From NCBI GenBank assembly GCA_937996535.1, contig CALKVF010000111.1, forward strand, positions 1 to 63,570: 63,570 bases of DNA, in the 5' to 3' direction. The notes beneath the pieces are model-generated. The model saw only the letters and a program-made list of their open reading frames with translations, searched no databases and was not told where the DNA came from. Source of the stretch: an uncultured Novosphingobium sp. (lineage in GTDB: Bacteria > Pseudomonadota > Alphaproteobacteria > Sphingomonadales > Sphingomonadaceae). This document shows positions 1 to 7,888 of the stretch, piece after piece. Each line of letters starts with the position of its first letter. Within the stretch, counting starts at the first letter, position 1. The translations under genes and the position numbers were made by a program.

Positions 1-302
1 TGCGCACCGCGCTCGAAGCCTGCCACCGCGGCTGGGGCACCTCGATCATCATCGGGGTGGCCGAAGCGGGCCGGGAAATCGCCACGCGTCCGTTCCAGCT
101 GGTGACGGGCCGCAACTGGCGCGGCACCGCCTTCGGCGGGGCCAAGGGCCGCACCGATGTGCCCAAGATCGTCGACATGTACATGGCCGGCAAGATCGAG
201 ATCGATCCCATGATCACCCACGTGATGGGGCTCGAAGACATCAACACCGCCTTCGACCTGATGCACGCCGGCAAGTCGATCCGCTCGGTCGTCGTATTCT
301 GA
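1..302 (+). CDS. S-(hydroxymethyl)glutathione dehydrogenase / class III alcohol dehydrogenase, C-terminal part (5' end outside window)
   Basis: The reading frame is open from base 3 to the TGA at 300-302, giving 99 visible residues of a zinc alcohol dehydrogenase. The visible part carries the class III signature GGAKGRTDVP and ends with the usual C-terminal SIRSVVVF. Class III enzymes oxidise S-hydroxymethylglutathione, formed from formaldehyde and glutathione, to S-formylglutathione with NAD+. The next step (fghA) and formate oxidation (fds genes) follow on the same strand, so the genes form a formaldehyde detoxification cluster. The N-terminal half with most zinc ligands is outside the window, so only the family assignment is secure. 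Confidence 0.9.
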   Translation, partial: RTALEACHRGWGTSIIIGVAEAGREIATRPFQLVTGRNWRGTAFGGAKGRTDVPKIVDMYMAGKIEIDPMITHVMGLEDINTAFDLMHAGKSIRSVVVF

Positions 303-325
303 ATTTCACACGGGAGAGAGTTTCA

Positions 326-706
326 ATGTTTACCCATATCTGCATTTCCGCCCAGGACCTTGATGCGTCGAAGAAGTTCTACGATGCCGCGCTGGGCGCG
401 CTGGGCGTGGCCAGCATCGGCCAGGTCAACGATCGCACCTGCGTCTACGCCACCGAAACCGGCAAGCTGCTGGTGATGACCCCGGCTGACGGCAACGCCG
501 CGACCTTCTCGAACGGTGGCACCATCGGCTTCCAGGCCGCTGACGCTGCCGCGGTCGACGCGTTCCACGCCGCTGGCGTGGCCGCTGGCGGCACCGACGA
601 AGGCGCTCCGGGCAAGCGTCCGAACGCACCGGGCAATGCCTATGGCGCCTACCTGCGCGATCCGGTCGGCAACAAGATCTGCGCCTTCTGCCAGCTGCCC
701 GGCTAA
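326..706 (+). CDS. VOC (glyoxalase/bleomycin-resistance) family protein
   Basis: A 126-residue single-domain protein that begins FTHICISAQDLDASKKFYDA, the typical first beta-alpha unit of the vicinal-oxygen-chelate fold, and ends with YLRDPVGNKICAFCQ, the matching last strand. A GGGAGAG ribosome-binding site lies just upstream. It sits between the class III alcohol dehydrogenase and S-formylglutathione hydrolase. A glutathione-adduct or formaldehyde-related role is therefore plausible, but the substrate cannot be read from the sequence. VOC proteins of this size act as dimers and may be enzymes or binding proteins. Confidence 0.85.
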   Translation: MFTHICISAQDLDASKKFYDAALGALGVASIGQVNDRTCVYATETGKLLVMTPADGNAATFSNGGTIGFQAADAAAVDAFHAAGVAAGGTDEGAPGKRPNAPGNAYGAYLRDPVGNKICAFCQLPG

Positions 707-721
707 GGACGCGATAGCGAC

Positions 722-1555
722 ATGGAACAGGTCAGCGCCAACCGCAGCCATGGCGGCACGCAAGGGGTCTATACCCACCAGAGCAAGGTCACCGGCACGC
801 CGATGACCTTCTCGGTCTTCGTGCCCGACCATGAACCCGGCACCAAACTGCCGGTGCTGTGGTTTCTTTCGGGGCTGACCTGCACCCATGCCAACGTCAC
901 CGAGAAGGGCGAGTTCCGCGCGGCCTGCGCCGAAGCGGGAATCGCCTTTATCGCGCCCGACACCTCCCCACGCGGCGATGACGTGCCCGATGACGAAGGC
1001 TATGACTTCGGCAAGGGTGCGGGCTTTTACGTCGATGCGACGCAAGAACCCTGGGCCGCGCATTTCAAGATGCGCAGCTATATCGAACAGGAACTGCCAG
1101 CCCTGGTGGCCGAGCATTTCCCGCTCGACATGAGCCGTCAGGGGATCACCGGCCATTCGATGGGCGGCCACGGCGCGCTGACCATCGGCCTCAGGAATCC
1201 TGACCGCTTCCGCTCGGTCAGCGCGTTCTCGCCGATCGTCAGCCCCTTGAATTGCCCTTGGGGCGACAAGGCGCTGACCGGTTATCTCGGTACCGACCAG
1301 GCGGCCTGGCGCGAATACGACGCCTGCGCGCTGATCGAGGATGGCGCCCGCTTGCCCGACCTGCTGGTCGATCAGGGCGAGGCCGACAATTTCCTGCATG
1401 AACAGCTCAAGACCGGGCTGCTCACCATGGCAGCCAAGAAGGCGGGCATCCCGGCGACGATCCGGATGCAGCCGGGCTATGATCATTCCTACTATTTCAT
1501 CTCGACCTTCATGGCCGAGCACGTGCGCTGGCACGCCGCGAAGCTGAAAGCATGA
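722..1555 (+). CDS. fghA: S-formylglutathione hydrolase
   Basis: A 277-residue esterase D family alpha/beta hydrolase. The nucleophile elbow GHSMGG places the catalytic serine at about residue 146. Asp222 (in GEADNF) and His255 (in GYDHSYYF) complete the triad, and the oxyanion region LSGLTCTH is at about residue 50. It hydrolyses S-formylglutathione to formate and glutathione in the cytoplasm. It follows the dehydrogenase that makes its substrate and overlaps the formate dehydrogenase gamma gene by four bases (ATGA), so formate production and oxidation are translationally coupled. Length and motifs are normal for the family. Confidence 0.96.
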   Translation: MEQVSANRSHGGTQGVYTHQSKVTGTPMTFSVFVPDHEPGTKLPVLWFLSGLTCTHANVTEKGEFRAACAEAGIAFIAPDTSPRGDDVPDDEGYDFGKGAGFYVDATQEPWAAHFKMRSYIEQELPALVAEHFPLDMSRQGITGHSMGGHGALTIGLRNPDRFRSVSAFSPIVSPLNCPWGDKALTGYLGTDQAAWREYDACALIEDGARLPDLLVDQGEADNFLHEQLKTGLLTMAAKKAGIPATIRMQPGYDHSYYFISTFMAEHVRWHAAKLKA

Positions 1556-1977
1556 GCCGCGCGGAGCGCCTTGCGGCGATCCTCGCCGATCATGCCGCCA
1601 CCGAAGGCGCGCTGCTGCCGATTTGCCACGACGTGCAGGCCGCGTTCGGCTGCGTCGATGCGGCGGCCGAAGCGGCGATTGCCCAGGCGCTCAACCTCAG
1701 CCGCGCTGAAGTGCGCGGTGTGGTGAGCTTCTATCACGATTTCACCCCTGCGGCCGATCCGCGCCCCGCAGTCGAACTGTGCCGGGCAGAGGCCTGTCAG
1801 GCGCGCGGAGTTGATGCGCTGGTCGCCGCCGCGCAGACCGCGGCGGGCGAGCGGGTGAAGATCAAGACTGTTTACTGCCTTGGCCTGTGCAGCGCCGGCC
1901 CCGCCGCGCGGGTAGGGGACAGCCTCCACGCCCGGCTGGATGAAGCAGGCCTTGTCGAACTGGTGAAGTCGCTATGA
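1552..1977 (+). CDS. fdsG: NAD-dependent formate dehydrogenase gamma subunit (NuoE-like)
   Basis: A 141-residue thioredoxin-fold [2Fe-2S] protein of the NuoE family. Cluster ligands are visible in LCRAEACQARG and in VYCLGLCSAGPA, giving the expected four cysteines. In soluble FdsABG formate dehydrogenases this subunit joins the FMN/NADH subunit to the molybdenum subunit. The start codon overlaps the fghA stop, and its own stop overlaps the fdsB start. Its place ahead of a NuoF-like gene and a molybdenum formate dehydrogenase separates it from a complex I nuoE. Confidence 0.93.
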   Translation: MSRAERLAAILADHAATEGALLPICHDVQAAFGCVDAAAEAAIAQALNLSRAEVRGVVSFYHDFTPAADPRPAVELCRAEACQARGVDALVAAAQTAAGERVKIKTVYCLGLCSAGPAARVGDSLHARLDEAGLVELVKSL

Positions 1978-3491
1978 CGCTCATGCGCATTTCGGATGAC
2001 GCGCTGGCGCTGGCCTGCGGCGCGGACGCGCTGGCAGCCGCCTTTACCGCAGCAGGCTGCACGGTCGAGCGCGCCTCCAGTTGGGGGATGCACTGGCTTG
2101 AGCCGCTGGTCGAAATCGATGGTCAAGGCTTCGGCCCCGCCACCGTGGCAGACGTTCCCGCGATCCTCGCTGGCACGTCGCCCAAGGCGATCGGGCCGAT
2201 TGCCGCGCATCCCTTCATCGCGCACCAGCAGCGGCTGACCTTCGCCCGCGCTGGCCGCACCCGTCCGCTTAGTCTGGAAGACTATCACGCCACCGGCGGC
2301 TGGGCGGGGCTGACCCGCGCGCGCGGCATGACCGGTGCCAAGGTAGTCGAGGAAGTGCTGATCTCGGGCCTGCGCGGCCGGGGCGGCGCTGGCTTTCCTG
2401 CCGGGATCAAGTGGCGCACCGTGGCCGATGCCAAGGCGGACCGCAAATTCGTGGTCTGCAACGCCGACGAGGGCGATAGCGGCACCTTTGCCGACCGGAT
2501 GCTGATGGAAGGCGATCCCTTCCAGCTGATCGAAGGCATGGCGATTGCCGCCCACGCGGTCGGTGCGCAGAGCGGCTACATCTACGTCCGCAGCGAATAC
2601 CCCCACGCCATCGCCAAGCTGCGCGCCGCGATCAAGCTGGCGGCAGAGCATATCGCGCCATTCGTGCTCGAAGTGCGGGTGGGCGCCGGGGCCTATGTCT
2701 GCGGCGAGGAAACCTCGCTCCTCAACTCGATCGAGGGCAAGCGCGGCGAAGTGCGCGCCAAGCCGCCGCTCCCGGCATTGAAGGGCCTGTTCGGCTGCCC
2801 GACCGTGGTCAACAACGTACTGACGCTGGCCGCGATCCCACACATTCTGACCGAAGGCGGGGCCTCGCTCTATGACAGCCTCGGGATCGACCGTTCCAAG
2901 GGCACGATGCCGATCCAGCTTGCCGGCAATATCAAGCACGGCGGGCTTTATGAAACCGCCTTCGGGATCAGCCTTGACGCGCTGGTGAACCAGATCGGCG
3001 GCGGCACCGCCTCGGGCCGCCCGGTCAAGGCAGTGCAGGTCGGCGGGCCGCTCGGCGCCTATATCCCGCCCAGCCAGTTCCACCTGCCCTTCGATTACGA
3101 AGCCTATGCCGGCGCCGACGCGCTGATCGGCCACGGCGGGATCACCGTGTTCGACGATAGCGCCGACATGGGCGCCATGGCCCGCTTCGCCTTTGAATTC
3201 TGCGCGGCTGAAAGCTGCGGCAAGTGCACGCCGTGCCGGATCGGCTCGACCCGCGGCGTCGAACTGATCGACCGCATCCGCGCCGGCGGCAAGGCCGGGG
3301 CGGACAGCGTCGAGGCGCTGCCCCAGATGCACAACGCCCGCAAGGCCGGGCGCAGCCGCGAGGAAGACCTGCAGCTGCTCGAAGATCTGGCTGAGACGAT
3401 GAAATTCGGCTCGCTCTGCGCGCTTGGCGGCTTCACCCCCTATCCGGTGATGAGCGCGCTCAAGCACTGGCCCGAGGACTTCGGCAAGTGA
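1974..3491 (+). CDS. fdsB: NAD-dependent formate dehydrogenase beta subunit (NuoF-like, FMN/NADH)
   Basis: A 505-residue NuoF family flavoprotein. The FMN/NADH motif GRGGAGFPAGIKW lies near residue 135 and is followed by GDSGTFADRMLMEGDP and CGEETSLLNSIEGKRG. The C-terminal [4Fe-4S] motif ESCGKCTPCRIG pairs with a downstream cysteine in GSLCALGG. The N-terminal 110 residues form the thioredoxin-like extension usual in FdsB. It passes electrons from formate oxidation to NAD+. The start overlaps the fdsG stop and the end overlaps the GTG start of mobA, so this is tight operon packing. Confidence 0.95.
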   Translation: MTLMRISDDALALACGADALAAAFTAAGCTVERASSWGMHWLEPLVEIDGQGFGPATVADVPAILAGTSPKAIGPIAAHPFIAHQQRLTFARAGRTRPLSLEDYHATGGWAGLTRARGMTGAKVVEEVLISGLRGRGGAGFPAGIKWRTVADAKADRKFVVCNADEGDSGTFADRMLMEGDPFQLIEGMAIAAHAVGAQSGYIYVRSEYPHAIAKLRAAIKLAAEHIAPFVLEVRVGAGAYVCGEETSLLNSIEGKRGEVRAKPPLPALKGLFGCPTVVNNVLTLAAIPHILTEGGASLYDSLGIDRSKGTMPIQLAGNIKHGGLYETAFGISLDALVNQIGGGTASGRPVKAVQVGGPLGAYIPPSQFHLPFDYEAYAGADALIGHGGITVFDDSADMGAMARFAFEFCAAESCGKCTPCRIGSTRGVELIDRIRAGGKAGADSVEALPQMHNARKAGRSREEDLQLLEDLAETMKFGSLCALGGFTPYPVMSALKHWPEDFGK

Positions 3492-4018
3492 TCCTCGGCT
3501 GCGTCCTGGCGGGCGGGCAATCGACCCGGTTCGGCAGCGACAAGGCGCTGGCGCAGCTGGATGGCCACTCGCTCCTGATCCGCGCCGTCGATGCGCTGTC
3601 GCTGTGGTGCGACAAGGTCGTGGTTGCCGGGCGCGAGGAAGCCCCCGCCCCGACCCTGCCCGATTGGCCGCGCGCCCACATGGGCCCGCTCGGCGGAATC
3701 GCTGCCGCGCTGCACCTGGCAGCCGACGAAGGCTATGATGCCGTGCTGACCTGCGGCGTCGATTCGGTCGGCCTGCCTGATGACCTGCCCGACCTGCTCG
3801 GCCCGGCCCCGGCCTATGTAGCCGACCAGCCGGTGATCGCGCTGTGGCCGGTCAGCGCCTCGGCGGCGGTCGACGCGATCCTTGAGGGCGCTGGCAAGCA
3901 CTCCTTGCGCGCATTGGCCGAACGGGTCGGCGCAAGGGCCGTGCAGCTGGCGCGCAATCCTGATAACATCAACACACCGGCAGACCTTGCTGAAGCGGAG
4001 AAGCGCCGTGGGCTATGA
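3488..4018 (+). CDS. mobA: Molybdenum cofactor guanylyltransferase
   Basis: A 176-residue nucleotidyltransferase that begins ILGCVLAGGQSTRFGSDKAL, the MobA signature with its GTP-binding loop. TCGVDSVGLPDDL holds the metal-binding Asp, and the NINTPADL end is typical. It joins GMP to Mo-molybdopterin to give the MGD cofactor used by FdsA. The start is a GTG inside the fdsB stop (GTGA), and the 3' end overlaps the fdsA start. Finding mobA between fdsB and fdsA ties cofactor maturation directly to the apo-enzyme. Somewhat short for the family but complete. Confidence 0.92.
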   Translation: MILGCVLAGGQSTRFGSDKALAQLDGHSLLIRAVDALSLWCDKVVVAGREEAPAPTLPDWPRAHMGPLGGIAAALHLAADEGYDAVLTCGVDSVGLPDDLPDLLGPAPAYVADQPVIALWPVSASAAVDAILEGAGKHSLRALAERVGARAVQLARNPDNINTPADLAEAEKRRGL

Positions 4019-6854
4019 ACCGCAAACCGATTTCGGCACGCCCGAAGTCCTCTCGGACGTTGCCGTCACCCTGACCATCGATGGCCGGCAGGTCACCGTG
4101 CCTGCTGGTACCAGCGTGATGCGCGCCGCCGGCAGCTGCGGCGGCTCGCTTCCCAGCCTCTGCGCCACCGACAGCGTCGAGGCGTTCGGTTCGTGCCGGA
4201 TGTGCCTGGTCGAGATCGAGGGCGCGCGCGGCCTGCCTGCCAGCTGCACCACCCCGGTGGCCGAAGGCATGGTGGTCCACACCCAGACCGAGCGGCTCGC
4301 CCGCGTGCGCAAGGGGGTGATGGAACTCTACATCTCCGACCACCCGCTCGATTGCCTGACCTGCAGCGCCAACAATGACTGCGAATTGCAGGATACCGCC
4401 GCCGAAGTCGGCCTGCGCGACGTGCGCTATGGCTATGACGGGGCGAACCATTTGGGCGCGGCGATCGACAGCTCGAACCCCTATTTCGATTTCGATCCCA
4501 GCAAGTGCATCGCCTGTTCGCGCTGCGTGCGCGCCTGCGATGAAGTGCAGGGCACGCTGGCGCTGACCATCGACGGGCGCGGTTTTGCCTCCAAGGTCAG
4601 CGCGGGCCAGGCGGGCGACAATTTCCTCTCCAGCGAATGCGTTTCGTGCGGGGCCTGCGTGGCCGCCTGCCCGACCGCGACCTTGCAGGAAAAGGCGGTC
4701 AAGGAACTCGGCAAGCCCGAGCGCGCGGTGATCACCACCTGCGCCTATTGCGGGGTCGGCTGCACCTTCCGCGCCGAAATGAAGGGCGAACAGCTGGTGC
4801 GCATGGTGCCGTGGAAGGACGGCAAGGCCAATCGCGGCCACTCCTGCGTCAAGGGCCGCTTCGCCTGGGGCTATGCCAACCACCAGGACCGCATCCTCTC
4901 CCCTATGATCCGCGACAGCATCGAGAATCCCTGGCGCGAAGTCAGCTGGGACGAGGCGCTGACCTTTACCGCCGGCAAGCTGAACGCGATCAAGGCGCAG
5001 TATGGCGCGCGGGCGCTGGGCGGGATTACCTCCAGCCGCTGCACCAACGAAGAAGTCTGGCTGGTCCAGAAGCTGATCCGTTCGGGCTTTGGCTCGAACA
5101 ACGTCGATACCTGCGCGCGGGTCTGCCATTCGCCCACCGGCTATGGCCTGTCCAAGACCTTCGGCACCAGCGCGGGCACGCAGGACTTCGACAGCGTGAT
5201 GGACGCCGACGTGGTGCTGGTGATCGGCGCCAACCCGACCGACGGGCACCCCGTCTTCGCCAGCCGCCTCAAGCGCCGGTTGCGCCAAGGCGCCAAGCTG
5301 ATCGTGATCGACCCGCGCCGGATCGATCTGGTGCGCAGCCCGCACATCGAAGCCGCGCATCACCTCGCGTTGCAGCCCGGCACCAATGTCGCCGTGCTGA
5401 CCGCGATCGCCCACGTGATCGTCACCGAAGGCCTCGCCGACGAAGCTTTCGTGCGCGAGCGGTGCGATCTTGACGAGTATCAGGACTGGGCGCGGTTCGT
5501 CTCCGACCAGCGCCATTCTCCCGAAGCGCTGGAAGCGGTAACCCGCGTGCCGGCGGCCGAGCTGCGCGCTGCGGCCCGGCTCTATGCCACCGGCGGCAAC
5601 GGCGCGATCTATTACGGGCTGGGCGTGACCGAACACAGTCAGGGCTCGTCGACCGTCATCGCGATCGCCAATCTGGCCATGGCCACCGGCAACATCGGGC
5701 GGCGCGGCGTGGGGGTGAACCCGCTGCGCGGCCAGAACAACGTGCAGGGCAGCTGCGACATGGGCAGCTTCCCGCACGAACTGCCCGGCTATCGCCACAT
5801 CTCCGACACCGCCACGCGCGAGCTGTTCGAACACGATTGGGGCGTGGCGCTGGATGCCGAACCGGGCCTGCGCATCCCCAACATGCTCGATGCCGCGATC
5901 GATGGCTCGTTCCGCGCGCTCTACGTGCAGGGCGAGGACATCCTCCAGTCCGATCCCAACACCCACCATGTGGCGGCCGGGCTCAAGGCGATGGACTGCG
6001 TGATCGTCCACGACCTGTTCCTCAACGAAACCGCGAACTATGCCCACGTCTTCCTGCCGGGCAGCACCTTCCTCGAAAAGACCGGGACGTTCACCAACGC
6101 CGAACGCCGCATCCAGATGGTGCGCAAGGTGATGGAGCCGGCGAACGGCGGGCTGGAAGACTGGCAGGTGACCCAGGCGCTCGCCAACGCGATGGGCCTT
6201 GGCTGGACCTACAGCGATGCCGGCGAGATCATGGACGAGATCGCCCGCCTGACGCCGAGCTTTGCCGGGGTATCCCATGCCCGGCTCGATGCCGAAGGGT
6301 CGCTGCAATGGCCGGTCAACGCCGCCCATCCCGATGGCAGCCCAATCATGCACGAAGACGGCTTCGTGCGCGGCAAGGGCAAGTTCATCGTCACCGACTA
6401 CGTGCCGACCGACGAGAAGACCGGCCCGCGCTTCCCGCTGCTGCTGACCACGGGGCGGATCCTCAGCCAGTACAACGTCGGCGCGCAAACCCGGCGCACC
6501 GAAAACACGGTCTGGCACCCGGAAGACCTGCTGGAAATGCATCCCACCGATGCCGAAAACCGGGGTCTGAACGATGGCGACTGGGTGAGGCTCACCAGCC
6601 GCACCGGCGAGACGACCCTGCGCGTCACCGTGACCGACCGGGTCGCGCCGGGCGTGGTCTATACCACCTTCCACCACCCCGCGACCCAGGCCAACGTGGT
6701 CACCACCGAGTTTTCGGACTGGGCCACCAATTGCCCCGAATACAAGGTCACGGCCGTGCAGGTCATGCCGAGCAACGGGCCTTCCGAATGGCAGGAAACC
6801 TATGCCAGCTGGTCGGAAAAGAGCCGGCGGATCACCCCGGTGGCGGCGGAGTAG
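4008..6854 (+). CDS. fdsA: Formate dehydrogenase alpha subunit (molybdenum bis-MGD, catalytic)
   Basis: The frame is open further upstream, but the GTG at 4008 gives a normal 948-residue FdsA. Earlier starts only read mobA out of frame. Domains in order: a NuoG-like [2Fe-2S] domain (Cys52, 63, 66, 80), a His/Cys [4Fe-4S] motif HPLDCLTCSANNDC (112-125), two ferredoxin-type clusters (CIACSRCVRAC and CVSCGACVAACP), then the molybdopterin domain with CAYCGVGC. The sequence VCHSPTGYGL holds the cysteine expected to ligate molybdenum. A C-terminal molybdopterin-dinucleotide-binding domain ends the chain. It oxidises formate to CO2. The gene follows mobA with an 11-base overlap. Confidence 0.96.
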   Translation: MGYEPQTDFGTPEVLSDVAVTLTIDGRQVTVPAGTSVMRAAGSCGGSLPSLCATDSVEAFGSCRMCLVEIEGARGLPASCTTPVAEGMVVHTQTERLARVRKGVMELYISDHPLDCLTCSANNDCELQDTAAEVGLRDVRYGYDGANHLGAAIDSSNPYFDFDPSKCIACSRCVRACDEVQGTLALTIDGRGFASKVSAGQAGDNFLSSECVSCGACVAACPTATLQEKAVKELGKPERAVITTCAYCGVGCTFRAEMKGEQLVRMVPWKDGKANRGHSCVKGRFAWGYANHQDRILSPMIRDSIENPWREVSWDEALTFTAGKLNAIKAQYGARALGGITSSRCTNEEVWLVQKLIRSGFGSNNVDTCARVCHSPTGYGLSKTFGTSAGTQDFDSVMDADVVLVIGANPTDGHPVFASRLKRRLRQGAKLIVIDPRRIDLVRSPHIEAAHHLALQPGTNVAVLTAIAHVIVTEGLADEAFVRERCDLDEYQDWARFVSDQRHSPEALEAVTRVPAAELRAAARLYATGGNGAIYYGLGVTEHSQGSSTVIAIANLAMATGNIGRRGVGVNPLRGQNNVQGSCDMGSFPHELPGYRHISDTATRELFEHDWGVALDAEPGLRIPNMLDAAIDGSFRALYVQGEDILQSDPNTHHVAAGLKAMDCVIVHDLFLNETANYAHVFLPGSTFLEKTGTFTNAERRIQMVRKVMEPANGGLEDWQVTQALANAMGLGWTYSDAGEIMDEIARLTPSFAGVSHARLDAEGSLQWPVNAAHPDGSPIMHEDGFVRGKGKFIVTDYVPTDEKTGPRFPLLLTTGRILSQYNVGAQTRRTENTVWHPEDLLEMHPTDAENRGLNDGDWVRLTSRTGETTLRVTVTDRVAPGVVYTTFHHPATQANVVTTEFSDWATNCPEYKVTAVQVMPSNGPSEWQETYASWSEKSRRITPVAAE

Positions 6855-6859
6855 GCGCG

Positions 6860-7060
6860 ATGATGCTCGATCGGCTCAACCAGATGGCCAACCAGATCGC
6901 CCGCAATCTCGCGATGCAGGGCGAAGCCAAGGCCGTGGATGCGACCTACCAGCATCTCAAGGATTTCTGGGATCCGCGCATGAAGGCCGCGATCCTCGCC
7001 TCGGACCGGGCCGGGCTCGATCCGATTGCCCGCGCCGCGGTTGACCGGCTGGCGGCCTAA
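6860..7060 (+). CDS. fdsD: Formate dehydrogenase delta subunit
   Basis: A 66-residue protein beginning MMLDRLNQMANQIARN and containing HLKDFWDPRMKAAI, the FdsD family signature. It starts five bases after the fdsA stop; ATG at 6863 is an equally possible start. FdsD is a small helical subunit that stabilises the mature NAD-linked formate dehydrogenase complex. The stop codon overlaps the stop of the convergent membrane protein gene by four bases. No fdsC (FdhD-like sulfurtransferase) follows, although fdsC is often part of this operon elsewhere. Confidence 0.9.
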   Translation: MMLDRLNQMANQIARNLAMQGEAKAVDATYQHLKDFWDPRMKAAILASDRAGLDPIARAAVDRLAA

Positions 7061-7458
7061 TCGCGGCGGCTGAGCAGCAGCCCCGCGATCATCGCCAGCA
7101 GGAACACGCCCACCGGCAGCGGCCGCACCAGAAGGTCGACCAGCGCCGGGCCCGGGCACAGCCCGCCCAGCCCCCAGCCGAGCCCGAACAGCGCGGCCCC
7201 GCCGATCAGCTTGCCGTCGATCGTCTGGCTGGGCGGCGCGCCCAGGCTATCGCCGCACAGCGCCTCGCCCCGGCGGCTGGTGTAGAAATAGAGCGGGGCC
7301 GCGACCAGCAGCGCCCCGCCCATCACGAAGGCAAGGCTGGGATCCCACGGCCCGGTGACATCGAGAAAGCCGATCACCTTGTCCGGACTGGTCATCCCCG
7401 ACAGCGCGAGGCCCAGCCCGAACAGCAGCCCGGCGACCAGTGCGATCCAGCCCTTCAC
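7057..7458 (-). CDS. YeeE/YedE-type (DUF6691) membrane protein, C-terminal half-transporter
   Basis: A 133-residue membrane protein with about four hydrophobic segments, beginning MKGWIALVAGLLFGLGLALSG. The motif GLGWGLGGLCPGPAL is the conserved cysteine loop of the YeeE/YedE family. Family members move thiosulfate or other sulfur compounds. Here the usual long protein is split into two short genes, this one and its upstream neighbour, which overlap by four bases and probably act as a heteromeric pore. The gene is convergent with fdsD. The transported compound is an inference from the family. Confidence 0.85.
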   Translation of the reverse strand: MKGWIALVAGLLFGLGLALSGMTSPDKVIGFLDVTGPWDPSLAFVMGGALLVAAPLYFYTSRRGEALCGDSLGAPPSQTIDGKLIGGAALFGLGWGLGGLCPGPALVDLLVRPLPVGVFLLAMIAGLLLSRRD

Positions 7459-7883
7459 AGCCAGCCTCCCCAGCGGCGCACGAACACCATCAACGCGGCG
7501 GCGGCCATGAAGGTCGGCACCGCCAGCAACGACCGCTTGGACAGCCGCGCCAGCCCGCAGATGCCGTGCCCGCTGGTGCAGCCATTGCCCAGCCCCGTGC
7601 CAAGACCCACCAGCAGCCCTGCGGCCACCAGCATCGGCAAGCTCGCCCGCTCAAGCCCGACGGCTAGCTGTTCGCCGCTGCGCCAGGCCGCCATTGCCCC
7701 CGCCGCCAGCACGCCCGCGAGGAACGCGAGCTGCCAGCCGCGCTCCGGCCCACGGATCGCCCGACGAACGATCCCGCTGATCCCGGCGATCTGACCGGTG
7801 CCAAGGCGCAGCAGACCGGCCGAAAGCCCGATCAGCGCGCCGCCGGCCAGCGGCTGGATCATGTCGGCGGGGGCGAAGGCCAC
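7455..7883 (-). CDS. YeeE/YedE family membrane protein, N-terminal half-transporter
   Basis: A 142-residue membrane protein with the family motif GLGNGCTSGHGICGLARLS, whose cysteines are conserved in thiosulfate-type transporters. Four hydrophobic segments are visible. ATG at 7883 is used here; an in-frame ATG seven codons later (MIQPLAGG) is possible. It pairs with the following DUF6691-type gene through a four-base overlap. In sphingomonads such pairs often sit with sulfide or persulfide genes; here a FadL-type porin gene lies just upstream on the same strand. Confidence 0.85.
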   Translation of the reverse strand: MAFAPADMIQPLAGGALIGLSAGLLRLGTGQIAGISGIVRRAIRGPERGWQLAFLAGVLAAGAMAAWRSGEQLAVGLERASLPMLVAAGLLVGLGTGLGNGCTSGHGICGLARLSKRSLLAVPTFMAAAALMVFVRRWGGWL

Positions 7884-7888
7884 GGGGC

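Noticed and set aside
323..1534. Long minus-strand open frame of 403 codons opposite the VOC and fghA genes
   Set aside because: It lies antisense to two clear genes and is rich in Arg/Gly/Ala/His as expected from the third-position GC of the real genes; no family features.
3969..6677. 902-codon minus-strand open frame opposite fdsA
   Set aside because: It is the complement of a fully recognisable molybdenum enzyme and has shadow composition; no domain is visible.
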